Positions 39,309-51,997 of a stretch of 64,000 nt of DNA are shown in pieces. The notes beneath the pieces are model-generated. The model did not search any database. It was given only the letters and a program-made list of their open reading frames with translations, and was not told the origin of the DNA. A program made the position numbers and the translations under genes. The DNA comes from Cymbidium sinense (Eukaryota > Streptophyta > Magnoliopsida > Asparagales > Orchidaceae), in assembly GCA_021442155.1 (NCBI GenBank), contig JAKCPB010000348.1, forward strand, positions 61,666 to 125,665. Reading direction: 5' to 3'. Each line of letters begins with the position of its first letter. Position 1 is the stretch's first letter.

Positions 39309-42300
39309 CCTCACAAGGCGCACTTATATTCTCAATCACCATCAAAGATCAGTCTAAGGATTCGGTTTAAAATAGATAATTATATTTCTGCTATAATAAT
39401 TCCATCTAAAATGCATGGATGGACGGTTGATATGAGTGTTCTTCCTTGAGGATCAATGGAGACCGCCCATGATCTAAGGGGAGATCCGAGCTTCGATTGG
39501 AATGATATTATACCCACACCATCTATGCACAATTACAAACCTATCCAATGGTAGATTTCACATGCCATGAACATTTCTTTCACAAAGGACCAACACCTCC
39601 TAAGCTAAGTGGTCAAAAAATTCCATACCTCGTCGGAGGTGATCACCGATGCTTGAGATCAATGAGGTAGCTTCGTATGGTGAAGACGAAGCCCTATTGA
39701 AATTCCTAGGCCTTGGGATTCAGTGGACAATGGGTAGACCAACTCCTCCTTGCTTGGGCTTTGGCTTTGATCCAATTGGGCTCTTCCTTGCCTCTAGAAC
39801 TTTAGAGAAAGCTTAGGCTAATTTGATTTGACCCTCTGATCGAGTGTGCAAGAGTAATTGGAAGGAGATCATGTGTGGAGAAAAGTGACTAATGGATTGA
39901 GCTCCTTTTTTGCACTATGCAAAATCGAGAAATGGGGAATTCAAATCCTTCCTAAGAAGCTTGGGAACGCTCGGATGATTTGCTCGGGTTTCTTAGCTTC
40001 AATCGATAGAGAGTGAATGAAAATTTCATTGAATTAGGGGAGTATATCTCCCCATATGGCAATTGGACGGCCGACACCTCCTTTGCCATTTTGATCCAAT
40101 TAATCATATGGGAGGGGTTGTTTAGGCTGTTAACTCTTTGCACATGGTCGGTTTGAGGCCTTGAGTGGATTGGTAACCTCCCATGTGCATTAATTTGAGC
40201 ATAGGAGGGAGTTTGAAAACTCAATTTTAAGCTAGTGGTTGTCTAGGGGCCAAATGACCCAAACCCATTGGGTTGGGTGTACCACTCATCACTAAGTTCC
40301 CTTGAGCTTTTAGGAAAGCCTCAAGTGATTGTGAAGAAGGTATGACCAAATTACCCACGGGTTAGGCCAAAATTTGTTCTATGGACTTGGGGTAGGATGG
40401 TCATTTTACTTTTTTTTCTACTTTGAACTTGTTGGGTATGTGGAGAAATTAGGTTTGGCTAAGTTTCATTGGATTTGGAATCCATTTGATAGGGTTTGGC
40501 TCATGTTGACCCATTTAGGTCAAAATGGGTCAACTTGTCAAGTTGACCAATAGGTCAAATCAAACCAAGGGTTGGGTCAAGTTCATATGACCATTTGAAA
40601 TGTTTTGGTGGCTTTGGTTTGGTTCAATTTATATATTTGGTTTTGGCTCATATGACTTCATTTAGGTCAAATGGGTCAAGTTGACCTATTTGAGCTATTT
40701 GACCTATTTGAGGTAGGTCAAGGGTAGGTTTAGGTTAGGTTAATCATATGGAGTGGATTGGTATCTTTGTTTCCAATCAATTTGGGTTAGGTTCAATTTT
40801 GGCTCAACATGACTCCTTTAGGTCATGTTCAATCTAAGGTCAATTGAGCTAGGTTAGGTCTAGTTGGCCAACTGAGGCTTTGGTCAAGTTTCACAAGTGA
40901 TTTGGGATGGACTTGACCCATTGGTTCCAATCAATTTGGCTTAGATTTTTTTTGACATTTTGACCCTTTAGGTCAAAATGGGTCAACTTGGGTCAAATGG
41001 GCCAATTGGGCTTGGTTAGGCTCAATTGTTGGCTTGGTCAAGTTCAAACATAGGTCATGAGTGAACTTAGATCAATGGTTTCAATCAATTTGGCCTATGG
41101 TGGAATTTGGCTATGCAAAGTTTCATTTAGTTGACTTGGTCAACCCTTAGGTTTGACTTGGTTTGACCCAATTTGATTGATTGATCATCCCATGATGATT
41201 GTTGATCATGATCGAGGGATATATGAGTTTGGTTCAATCCAATTTGGTTAAGATCAAAAGTTGGTTTATAAGGGTACTTTAGGTCACTTTGGGTCAAGTG
41301 GGGTCAAATGACTTGGTCAAAGCTTGATTTTTAGTTGATTGATCTTGTATATAGACTTATGATTGAAATATAAATCCATTTACAAGTGGTTTGAGGTCAA
41401 ATAGATTTTGATCCATTTCAAAATTTCATATTCAAAGGAAGAATATGAAGGGGTCTTGAGTTTGATTTTTGATTTGGGTTTTGATTGAATGATTGAGGTT
41501 TGGATTTATATATGAGCTCATGATTGTAGGATTGATTGAACCATGAGAGAAAATCAAGGGTTTGGCTTGATTTGAAAGTGATTTGACTAAGTTCAAGATT
41601 TTGACTTGAAAGACTTAGATTTGATTTTTGAATGAATTTGAGTTTGATTTTGGAATTGGTTTTGATTGTTTGAATTTATATTTCATTAATATATGTGAAT
41701 ATAAATGAGAATATAAATTGATCATGAGAACATTTCAAGTATTTGAAGTAGTTTAATCTTGATTTAGGTTAAATCCATTAAAGGTAATTTTTTAATTTGA
41801 AATTTAATTTTTGAACTGGATTGGATTGATTTATATTTATACTTCATTTATATATGAGAGTATAAATGAGAATACAAGTAAGTTTTGAGAAAATCTCATG
41901 AGTTTGAATAGGTTTGATCAAAGTTTAGGTTAAATCCATTAATGGAAAATTAAGGGATTTAAGGGAATTTCAAGGATTTTAAATTTGGAATTTAATTTGA
42001 GAGTTTGATTTGATTGAGTTATATTTATATTTCATTTATATATGAGAATATAAATAAGTTTTGAGAAAATCCATGAATTTGAATAGGTTTGATCAAGGTT
42101 TAGGGTTGATTTTGGCTAAGTCCTTTAATGGAAAATTAAAGGGACTTAAAAAAATTTTCATGAATTGATTTGGAATTTTGAATTTGATTTGATGGGTTTG
42201 AATTTATATTTCATTTATATATGAGAATATAAATAAAAAAAATATAAATGGATCATGAGAAAATCTTAAATATTTGAATATGTTTGAATCATGATTTGAA

Positions 42301-42705
42301 TATGTTTGAATTATGATTTTGAATAAATCCTTAAGGGAAGATTAAGGACTTAGGCAAAATTTGGACTTTGGAATTTTTTATGGATTTTGATCATGGATTT
42401 CAACCATAGATTTCAATCATGGATTTCAATCATGGAATTGATTTGAGTTTGGATAATATTAAATAGAATTGACTTGGAGTTTGACTTGAAAGAAGGAAAG
42501 TGAGGAATGACTTAAGCTAAGGGTGGGAGATTTTCCAAACACCCCTAAGGCATGACCTATTCCTATGACTAACTCTTCTAAGTCTTCTGTGGGCTGAGTG
42601 TCCACCTAATCACTAGATGTGTCTTAAGACTAAGGAATTCTTAATGTCTAAGAGGGATCCTATGCCTGATGGAGGGGTTGAGAGCTCATCCTGATGAGGT
42701 CAACA
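39309..42705 (-). mobile_element. Giant 5' LTR, distal part (3.4 kb)
   Basis: This is collinear with about 20610-23952 of the 3' LTR. It resumes with ATCAAAGATCAGTC near 39343 (ATCAAAGATCGGAC in the 3' LTR). It includes the TGGATGGACG block near 39418, the GGTCAA tract at 40495-41330 and the 170-190-bp tandem array at 41670-42300. It ends at GAGGTCAACA, the complement of the sense start TGTTGACC. The ORF at 39952-40224 is not conserved in the other copies. Confidence 0.75.
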
Positions 42706-43440
42706 ATATTTGATCTAAAAATAATTTTTATTCATACTAATGTGCTTGCATTAAGAAAAAAATTCCTCCCACTTCTCATCATAGAATATCTTAAGCATAG
42801 TTATTTCTTAATCCACATTTGCTATGAAAATTGAACACCTAGATTCATCTTGTATTTCGTAAAAGAAAATGTCTATTATTCATAATAAGTACCTTCTAAG
42901 TCACTATAAAAGCAATGAGGGTAGAGGTCATATATGTACAACTTTGTCTTTCAAATATAACGTTATCACATAGTACCCATTAGGAGTAAGAAGGGTGAAT
43001 ATCATAAGACTTATTTTTATTCAAAGAATTATACTTCCTAAGTAAATAAAAAGAAAGGTGGAGACAAAGGCAATTCCACCTTCAAACATCACTTAAACTT
43101 TTAAAGTATCCTAAATAAACTACTATAGTGATACCAATTACTCTCCTTTTAAAAATTGATGGAGAGAAAAGAAATGAGATTAGGAAGAGGATATTTATCA
43201 TCTTATCTCATCCTTCCCCACCCTAAGAAACCAATTTATTAGTTGTGGTACCTCTTATGAGGTAATGTAAGTTATCATATTTAATTGGAAGATAAACACC
43301 ACCGGGCCAGATATTATTTTCTAAAAGTGGGAATATTTTGCCTCCTGATAAGAGAGTGGGCTCCAAAAATTTGCCACCACCTCTCAACAAATTTTGAATG
43401 AAGAGAGTAAGGACGGTAATTTTCAAAAGGTAGATGGAAT
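42706..43440. other. AT-rich spacer, no gene recognised
   Basis: The minus-strand ORF at 43223-43426 has no domain I recognise. No RNA gene or clear repeat is visible. Confidence 0.45.
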
Positions 43441-45480
43441 AGTATATAAGACACTACCTAGAGATTTCACCCTTTGGTGAGGACTTTAGACTGCAGTTTC
43501 CTATAGCCCAATCCCTATAGTTAATTACCCTCTCAATGAAAGAACTTTTGATTAAGGTTAGATCGCTAAATGTGTGTGCATAGTTAAGCATGTGGAGTTT
43601 CATAATTTAGATTATAAATTTCATCATTAAAGCGGATGGTTAGAGGAATGATGACGCCCGATCTAGATCTCATGGTTCCATCATCCCAGTCACTGGGTCC
43701 AGTCTACTTAGTCAGGAGGTAGACCCAACCGATCGAATGATCCTTATCGAACATGGGTTACGTCACAAAGAAATTTTTGTAGACTTGGGGTGGCGTTTGT
43801 CTAAGGAGACAATCTTAAGTCTACTTTAACTGAAAGAGGGTTGTTTGCCTATCAAGTATACCTATGATTTACAACTCAAAGGGCAGAGCCATTGAGGAGC
43901 ATATGGGCTACGATCGTATATATAATGGCCCGACCGCCAAACCACCCAATGAAACTCGTCAGAATAGATCATCCGTGGAGCCTACGCACTCGCAATGAGG
44001 AATGCCACATATTGAGATTGGAGAGTGAACATAGCATATTTGATTTAACATCCTGAGCTAGAGGTTTCTTAATTTGTCACCCCAACGCGAAGGTGAATAG
44101 ATTGAGTTTTATTTTAATCTTTTAATGATTGAATTTCATTTAAGTATCTTTTTAGATTGATACTTAATTTGAGTTAATTTAATTCGAAATTAGAATCACA
44201 TTTTTGATGGAAGTATCTCCTCCAGTTGAAATCACCATTCAACATAGCCATCTGGGTAGAATAATTGATTAAATCGAATATATTTGAGAACTTTAGATCC
44301 TATCAACTCGCTTAGCTCTAATGAGGATCGATCTACCGACATATGATAATTAACTTCTATATTTTACTAAGTTGAAATTCTTATAATAGATTTTTAAGTT
44401 TTGTTAACCCGCACTCCCAAGACAGTGGAAACAACCCGCACAACATCCTTAGACACTTGAATCTAAATATTTAGCATAATGTCGGGCTCATGCTATTTGA
44501 GAACAATAACGACTTATGTTTGCTTACGATGTAATCGACGTGATTTAGATTGTAATTTAAGATATTGCAATTAGCTTACTTATTGGATTTTCCAATTCTC
44601 AAATATCATTTGGCTTATAGTCTTTCCAATAAGTTGCTCTGAAAACTCATTTGATTTTACTTGAAGATAACAATTTTACATAAAAGAATTTGTTCTTATG
44701 AATCTCATTTAGGTTTGAATTGAGCTCTATCTCATTTGAAAATTAACCTTCTAGCTTCATGTATAACATGAATTCAAAGTTATATTTGCATTTGATTTAT
44801 TCTATTTCAATCATTTTCACACATGATAGAACATAAGCCACAAGATTCAATTAGTTCTTCTTGACTAATTAACCATCAACCTTTATAGTTTGCTATAGAA
44901 TGTAAATGAATTATCAAGCTTCATACTCATTCTCCAAGCTCAATTGTGCTTAATTAAGATCATTTTAATTCATTTGGAATAAGTTATAATAACTAAGTGC
45001 TTATTACCTTAGCCATATTCATGCTTATTAGCTAGCTTCGTAGTCATACTCATATTCATATAAGAGCTATTAAACTTAATCTGGATTCCTCCTTAACTCC
45101 ACATCAAGTTCCATATTTATTTGAAAGTTAGACTTCAAATTTATTGTAAGTCTCTTATGAGTTTGACATTTACCTCCCGAAGTTTTAATTAAAGTTTATT
45201 TAATTTTGAGGAATTTGAAGAAAAGAGAACTCGCTTTATCACTTCAATTTAAGCCATAGAGAATCACAATTAGAGCTTGTGAGTTTAATATTAGCCTCCC
45301 CAAATTTTACTTGTATTTTAAATGAGTGTTCTATTCTTTCTAAAATTTTCTTTAAGTGTTCTCCTTTTATTTCTTTTTGATTTCACATTTATCTTCATAT
45401 TTATCATATATTTGTTTGTTTAACTTAAGTTTAGATGATTTCCATTTAAATTTGTTTAAGTCTTGAATTTTAGTCTAAAT
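43440..45480 (-). mobile_element. Diverged LTR-element fragment (related subfamily)
   Basis: The block at about 43495-43575 (TTTCCTATAGCC, then CCCTATAGTTAATTAC, then TTTTGATTAAGGTTAGATC) resembles the LTR block at about 27305-27390 (CCCTATAGTTACTTACATCC, then CTCGATTAAGGTAAATGATC). The following 43660-44100 is markedly less AT-rich than its surroundings, like non-coding retroelement sequence. Homology fades beyond it, so the extent is approximate. Confidence 0.4.
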
Positions 45481-45821
45481 TTCAGCAGCATTTTGATAGT
45501 ATTCTCAAGGCCATCCTGATAGTGGGGTAATTGTTTTGGCTATCTCACATCCTAATGAGCGAGATGTATTGCGACACAACAACCAATTTCCATCTCATCA
45601 CGCCCTAATGAGCGTGACGAGACCTTTAAACCTGAAAGAAGACAAATGCAATGCAATATATATATTCATTTCTTTTTTTTAAAGTCCAGAAATTTGACAA
45701 AATTTGGCAAAGATTTCAGGGGAGCGACATCTAACAGAATGTTGGCTTATGATGCCCTAATGAGTGATGAGCGGTGTCTTCGCGACACCGCAATCAATCA
45801 TCGTGTACTAGAGGCATCTCA

Positions 45822-45828
45822 TATAAAG
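45822..45828 (+). promoter_or_regulatory. Candidate TATA box
   Basis: TATAAAG in the context CTCATATAAAGGAAACAC. It precedes a leader-like region with a splice-donor-like site. There is no expression evidence. Confidence 0.35.
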
Positions 45829-46189
45829 GAAACACAAGCATATACACATTCACATATTTATCCCACATGTTCTCATCATTTTTCTGCTGTTGTTGCAAAG
45901 AGATTGGCAGGTGGAGGAGATGCCGGTAGAAGAACCCGCCTAATGATGATGTTCACCTTTGCGGCAAAAGGAAAGGTTGGAATGAGACGGAAATGCCAGA
46001 AGCCTAGAGAAGAACCCGCTGATGCTCTTCTTGCTGAAAAGGAATGGAAGGGTAAAGAGAGATAAATCGAGAGAAGAATCCAAAATGGCATTTTTTTCTC
46101 TGTGAGAAATTGGAAGGGTAACGGAAAGGGAGATGCCGGAAACCGATAGAAGAACCTAAATTGGTGTTCCTCTCATGAAAAGAAATTTC

Positions 46190-46480
46190 AGATTGGGGAA
46201 AATGAAAAGAAAATGGAAGGATTTTCAGTGAGGAAATGAGGAAAAGAAATGGAAATTTTCAGTTTGGTGGAAATGAGAGGAAAAAAAGGGAATTTTGGAT
46301 TGGTGAGGGTGAGATAAAGAGGATTTTTTATTTTGGTTTTGATAGGAAAGAAGAAGAGAGAAGAAGAAGGAAGAAGGAAGGAATGAAGAAGAAAGAAAGG
46401 AAGAAAGAAAAGAAACCCACCTTGTTGAGGAGAGAAAAAGGAGGAGCCCTTGCCTTTCGATTTGGAAAGGAGGAGGAGTT
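46190..46480 (+). repeat. Purine-rich tract (GA/AAG-rich)
   Basis: Almost purely A and G on plus for about 290 bp, giving overlapping spurious ORFs on both strands (Lys/Glu/Arg-rich on plus, Phe/Ser/Leu-rich on minus). Confidence 0.8.
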
Positions 46481-46715
46481 TTGGTTTGAACAAGGGAGAG
46501 ACCACTGGTTTTAACCATCCAGTTGGTTTTCTCTCCTTCTGCTAAAGAGAAAAAGAAAGAAGTGGGTGTGGGTGAGGCGTGGAGAAGCTTCCATGAAGAA
46601 GAAGGAGATCCGAGCGTTCAGTCATGATCATGATCCTCAGGTGAGAGATGAGGGATTTAGGTTAATTTAGGGCTTTTAAATATATATTTTAATTGCTTAA
46701 TTTTTACTATGAATT

Positions 46716-46720
<5 letters not shown>

Positions 46721-46778
<58 letters not shown>
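46721..46778. repeat. (TA)n microsatellite
   Basis: Uninterrupted AT/TA run of about 58 bp. Confidence 0.95.
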
Positions 46779-46782
<4 letters not shown>

Positions 46783-46869
46783 GTTTTTGATATTTCAATG
46801 CAATGAGGTTTCACATCGATGCCGTTGCTTCAAGTCGGTGTCAAATTGGGTCAATTTCAACTCAAACTG

Positions 46870-47480
46870 CGTGTTATCATTTCCGACCGCTTGATTTTCG
46901 CACAGACTTATCCAAATTGAGTACGAATAGTCTTGCTTGATAGATTTCGACGTTTCGAGACTAATGACACTATAAATTTCATGAACGGAAGTCATTTGGT
47001 TTGCGTTGGCACCTCGATCTTACGTGCATGCGATGATTCGATCCGATTGATTGATCATCAAGTTGTGCAATATTTATATTCTGACCAGTTTCGATGTTCT
47101 GAACGCGACGGTGAAGTCTGTTGGTCTATCGGAGGTCATTTGGGTTGATTTTGGCGACGTCCAGTTCATTTCAACCTCGATATATCCGATCATTCAACAT
47201 TTGCACAGACTCATCCAAATTGAGCATGGATAGTCTCATTTGGTAGTTTTCGACGTTACGAAGCTAACGACGTAATCAATTTTATGAACATAGATCGTTT
47301 GGATATACAGCTCGATATGCACATCGACAATCGATAGCTGGCTCGCGATCTGATTGATCGGTTTTCTTTAGATTATGCAATATTTATATTTTAACCAATT
47401 TCGATGTTCTGAAAGAGATGACAAAGTCCGTTCGTTGATCGGAGGTCATTTGGATGATTTCGACGATGTTTGGTATATTT
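46870..47480. repeat. Tandem duplication of about 305 bp, two diverged units
   Basis: GCACAGACT(T/C)ATCCAAATTG occurs at 46900 and 47203. GCAATATTTATATT followed by ACCA(G/A)TTTCGATGTTCTGAA occurs at 47067 and 47377. GATCGGAGGTCATTTGG-like blocks follow both. The offset is 303-310 bp. ORFs at 46933-47148 and 47375-47617 arise from equivalent positions of the two units and are probably not coding. Confidence 0.85.
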
Positions 47481-47600
47481 TGAGCCTCGATTTGCTCATG
47501 CACTTCAAGTCAGATTCGACTTGCGGCTTGACTCATGACACATATATGGAGGTCAACAAAGAGGTAGACACATCTTATCTCCAAAAAAAAAAGGAGATAT

Positions 47601-49009
47601 ATGATAATTTTTATTGAAGACAACCATATGCTACCTCCAATAAGTGGCATAGAGTGAAGCTACTAATTATAGGTGACAATATGGCTTAGATGAATGCTTG
47701 TGTTTTGTGAGGTTAACCATTTTGTTTTGTTGCTTATGAGTTATTTCTTTGCCTAGTTGAAACAAGGTAATGTCTATCTATCTATAAATCAAAATGAGGT
47801 CATCCTAAGAGTATTAAGAGCCTTTTCATAAATTTGACTCAATCTTTATGAGTAATTGACATTCATTGCACTAACTCCACAATCATATTAATATGGACTT
47901 TATAGTAATTCTTTTTTGCAAATATCTATTTATCCTAAAATTTTTTCAACTATGTAATAATAAAAAATTTTGAAGCTGATTAAAATGTTAGTTTAAAATC
48001 ATGAGAAAATATTCATATTAATGTTTTTGAGTGATTTCAACTATTAAAGTTTGAATTAAAACCATCATTACCAACAAAAAAAGGCTGAAAAAAAATACAA
48101 TAAGATCTTAACTAAATTTATAAGAAAGGTGATCAGTCTTTCAATTTTGTTCAAAGTGAAAAGTAGTAGTTTTATTTTTTTTTAAATATCAAAAAAAGAG
48201 ATAAATATTGCCATAAAAATATCTTTAAATTAATTATATTCATTTGAGCAATGATGTTAACATCCATACTTTGATGTTCATTGAGCAATGAAGTTGAATA
48301 GTTTGATAGACTAAGCTCTTGCAACATTCAATCACAACAAGATTTATGTTGAATTAGTGGTCGAACTTTATGATGGCCATTCATTAATACCAACATCTAG
48401 ATTTCAACATAAATATGAGCATCCATTTTAGATCATTAGTGCCATCATCATTAAAGTGTAAAGTCTATATTTCATCACATGGTTCTCCACCATCACTAAT
48501 CTCATGGCCATAAGGAAGTGATGGCTAAATTACAAAATAAACTATGAAGAAAATAAAATTTCAAGTGAATTTTTCATGAACCCATAAGCTTTTCACTCTT
48601 CCTTCCTTCCTCATTAAATGAAGCATTCATCTAACATGGAGCGAATGACATTGAAATGCATATGTTCTATCAATTATCTATTGAAAAGTTGAAGTTTAAT
48701 TAGTGTGAATAAAGTTCAGAGCTTGTAAATGGCAACATAGAAGAGAAACACATATAAGATGCAAAGAGAACCTGAAGTTTCTTTGAAAATACTAATGTTG
48801 AAGGCTAATAAATAGCAGTGAAAGCTATTAAAAAGCATCGAACTTCGAAACCAAACAGAAGAATTTAAGGTCAATTTTGCCTAATAAATTACAATGTCGA
48901 TCGTTTGCCTAAAACCTGAAAAGCAAAAAATTGCTTTTGTGGTTAAAAAAAAAATAGTTTACAACCTTAGATATTTTTTTAGCTTCTATGATCTTTAAAG
49001 AAACTTCAA
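47601..49009. other. MATE 3' flank, nothing recognised
   Basis: AT-rich sequence downstream of the MATE stop codon. I see no ORF, repeat or RNA gene that I can support. Confidence 0.5.
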
Positions 49010-49245
49010 CTAGACAAGCATATTGCATTCTCTATTGTCCACAGATTGGTTCACTCTTGTCCACTTTGTGCGAAGAGTGATCACAAGAAGTGTTGAAGCT
49101 TGACAAAACAGCCCACAGATCAATCCCATCCATAACCCCTGCATTAAATAACATAATTTTAGGCGCATGTTAAGTTCAACAAGCATACTTTGTATGTCTG
49201 TATGTAAGATGCAGTGTGTGCCTATGTGCATATATACATATATAA

Positions 49246-49253
<8 letters not shown>

Positions 49254-49282
<29 letters not shown>
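49254..49282 (+). repeat. (GA)n microsatellite in MATE intron 6
   Basis: GA run of about 29 bp, close to the exon 6 donor. It produces a Ser-Leu repeat in ORFs that read through the intron. Confidence 0.95.
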
Positions 49283-49287
<5 letters not shown>

Positions 49288-51871
49288 TTCTCACATTGCC
49301 ATAATATTTCATCTTGAATCCAAAGAAACAAGCTAATGGCAAGCCAATCAGGTAGAAGGCCACTAAAGTTTGTCCAAGCTGCCAAGTGCTGCCAACCACA
49401 TCCTCTTGCAACTCCTGTGTGTCAATAATTCCATGAAAAAAAAACAAGGCATGTTAAAAGGAAAATAGCCACAGAATATTATAGTTCTATCTTAAACAAA
49501 AAAAAAGAAAAGTAAAGGGATATCAGAAAAATTATATCATGTCATGCAAGTACATATATAATCTCCCCAGCCTCCCTATCCACAAATCCACAATCAAGCA
49601 ATTTTTCATGTATGTTGATGTATTTTTTTATCGCCACTATTTGTAAAATTGATATAATCTATAACACAATGAATATTTGAAAAGTTAGAACAAATTGGCA
49701 CTAGAAACTTCTGAAGCAACTCTATAGCTAAGAACATTACCTGATAAAACTCCTTGTGCTGAATCAAATAATACAGACATTGTAAGCAGTGGTGTCAAGT
49801 AACCAAACTGCCTAATAATCTCACTGTTTGTACTGAAAAAGCTTGCCCACAGATCATGGCCTACATTTAGTGAAACAACTACAGCCATGGCAAGAAATAT
49901 TGAAAGCTTTAACGTCACCACCACTGCGTTCTTTGCCTTCTTTATGTTTCCAGAGCCAATCTCATGAAACCCGAGTGCTGTTATAATATGTTATATGGTC
50001 ATCAATCAGATTAGAGAGAAGGCTAATGAAGACAGGTAATAGAATTACAGATTTGAATAAGTTTACTGTACCTTACAGCTGCGCTGAATCCATATGTCAT
50101 CATGTAAGTGATAGACTCCGTGTTTACACTGTATTTCTAGAACTCTTAGTTTATGAACAATGATAATGCCTTCCAAATCTATAGCAAGCTCAGTAAAAAT
50201 TCAAATAAAAAGGTTTTACAGTGGAATAGTAGATCATACCACATTGCAATAAGTGAAGTGCTTCTTTCTGAGTTTGGCATCAATCCAGCGAGCAGCACCA
50301 GAAACTCAAAAACCCAATATTCAAAACTATAGCAAGGAAGATATTAGATATTAAAATAGTGGACTGAGACTGATATTCGATCTAATGGTATGGCTTGGCA
50401 GGAAACTAAAAGAAGCTAACCATGAATTGAAGACAACAAAAACAATCAATTTTATTACTTTATATCTAAGCGTCGTAGAAAAATGCTTGGAGTACTCTAA
50501 ATTAACATAGACATAAAAACATGTTATACCAATGCTAAGAGAACCCGTTCCCTTTTACAATGTAAGCATATTGATGTCATACTCAAGAGACTTTCTCACA
50601 GCTCCCTCAAAGGTGAAAACTTTGATTTCAGACTTAAACTGAGCGAAAATAAAATCATTATTTTTTCAAAACCAGTTTTCTATTTATAACAGCCAAATGT
50701 ACTCAAAGTTTCTTCGGCCTAACAAAACATATATATTTCTTTTGTTAAGTTTCTTCACTCGTTGGTTTAAGTTTTGATTAGTCATTAGGAGAGATTATTT
50801 TATGGCATCCATACCGTTCGGATTGTTGTGCATATACTATATATTACTGTGTGCAAGGGTGAGTACACACTAAATGTGCACAAAATTTGCTGTGTGCTCC
50901 TCGTGAGTTGTGTGCACAATTCAGACAGTCCACGTAATAATTTCTCCACTAGTTGATCAAGCCAAGCTTGGTTCAATAATCTACACCCACAAACAGTACT
51001 TACTATATCGAGGATAATGCACTTACAGAAATAAATAAAAAAATCACAATTTTCATCCAGCATAGCAACATTTAAAGCAAATATACAATCCTACAAACTA
51101 AAATAAAAACTTTATATATGATATTACAGCAGAAGGAATAGCAGAAGGGCTCGGCATCACATGCTGAAAAGCTTCCACTGAAAACCCTCCCCAAGTGAAC
51201 TTGAAGTTACTCGAAAACTTCACATAAATGGCCAACATGACGAATGATACCCACAAAGAAATAGAAGCAGATAGAGAAGTTCCCTTGAATCCAAGTCCAA
51301 CGAAATTAGCTAAAAGTAGGGCCAGTATGAAGGATCAGTGGAACAGCTGAAAACAGAACCAAAGGCATCACCACTGATTGTGTTTGGCAGAATCTCAGAA
51401 TGCATTGAATGAATCCATAGGCCAAGAGCCCAGGAATCAAATACTGAACATACAGAGTTGCCAATTTTGCCAGTTGAGGTTCTTGTTGCAGAAAAATCAA
51501 CACAGGCTCTGTATAGTACCATAAGATGGATACAAGAACTGAAAAGGTTGCAGATATAATGGCTGATGACTGCAGATATATACCTAATAGGTGGTATGAT
51601 CTTGCACCATATCCTTGACCACAGAGTGTCTCAAGAGCTCCACTCAAACCAACCTACAAATAGAGGAGAAGAAGAAGAAGATTTGTAATCTCCAGCTATA
51701 TGCTTTTGAATGGAAAAGAATTTAAAGACTGTTGTTTTAGTTTTAGCCACATTAGATGATTTGGAGAATTTTGTTGTGGATAGTTTGGCTCCACATGTGG
51801 GTATGTGATTATAGTTTATATTTGTAACTCAAAAGATTTTTTACAAGTTATTTTGCAAAGTAATAGCATTT

Positions 51872-51997
51872 CAGAAGTTTTATTTTTCTTTCTTAGTAAG
51901 GAAAAAATTGAAGGATTACATGTAAAAGTAAAATAACCATGCTGCTGATAGATATATTCTTTTGAAGTAGGTGAGCAAGTCTCTAATAAATAACATT
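51872..51997. repeat. Long direct repeat, left flank of LINE
   Basis: It begins CAGAAGTTTTATTTTTCTTT, runs through GAAAAAATTGAAGGATTA and TTCTTTTGAAG, and ends TCTAATAAATAACATT. It matches 54518-54634 with small differences. The LINE lies exactly between the two copies, so it behaves as a target-site duplication. Confidence 0.8.

Larger units (their letters stand above)
16103..42705 (-). mobile_element. Tat/Ogre-like Ty3/gypsy element with nested solo LTR
   Basis: Two same-orientation copies of one long sequence flank a 3-kb region. That region holds, in minus-strand order, a PBS-type motif (26938-26954), a leader, an integrase remnant (26280-25310) and a non-coding tail. This is the order 5' LTR, PBS, internal region, 3' LTR on the minus strand. 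The LTR ends are placed at TGTTGACC (right border, 42705) and CTCAACA (26964). gag, protease, reverse transcriptase and RNase H are absent. The 5' LTR is interrupted by an opposite-orientation copy of the same LTR. No clear polypurine tract was found next to the 3' LTR, and no matching 5-bp target-site duplication was found at the outer borders. Both could be lost to age. Alternatively the two LTRs come from separate insertions. Confidence 0.7.
45480..47600 (+). mobile_element. Candidate LTR promoter/leader fragment, unclassified
   Basis: Features in order: repeated CCTAATGAGCG-type words in GC-richer DNA (45550-45780), a TATAAAG motif (45822-45828), a leader with repeated GATGCCGG and AGAAGAACC words (45915-46160), a purine-rich tract (46190-46480), a CAG/GTGAGAG splice-donor-like site near 46640, a (TA)n run, and a tandem duplication. 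This layout resembles a plant Ty3/gypsy LTR plus 5' leader, but no second LTR or coding region is attached. A decayed host gene promoter and first exon is an alternative. The ORFs at 45646-46065 and 46188-46518 are low complexity or unrecognised. Confidence 0.35.

Noticed and set aside
1..42705. Reading the four long copies as LARD-type element bodies in plus orientation
   Set aside because: The PBS-type motif, leader and integrase all lie on minus, outside the repeat and adjacent to its end, which fits LTRs better than bodies.
43223..43426. 67-residue minus-strand ORF
   Set aside because: No motif recognised, no gene context, and within the length expected by chance.
46188..46518. Overlapping ORFs on both strands
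   Set aside because: Produced by a purine-rich tract with no stop codons; low complexity and no domain.
49010..49447. Single 145-residue ORF read as an intact gene
   Set aside because: It is MATE exon 7 plus intron 6, with its GA microsatellite, plus part of exon 6 in a shifted frame; the splice sites show the real structure.
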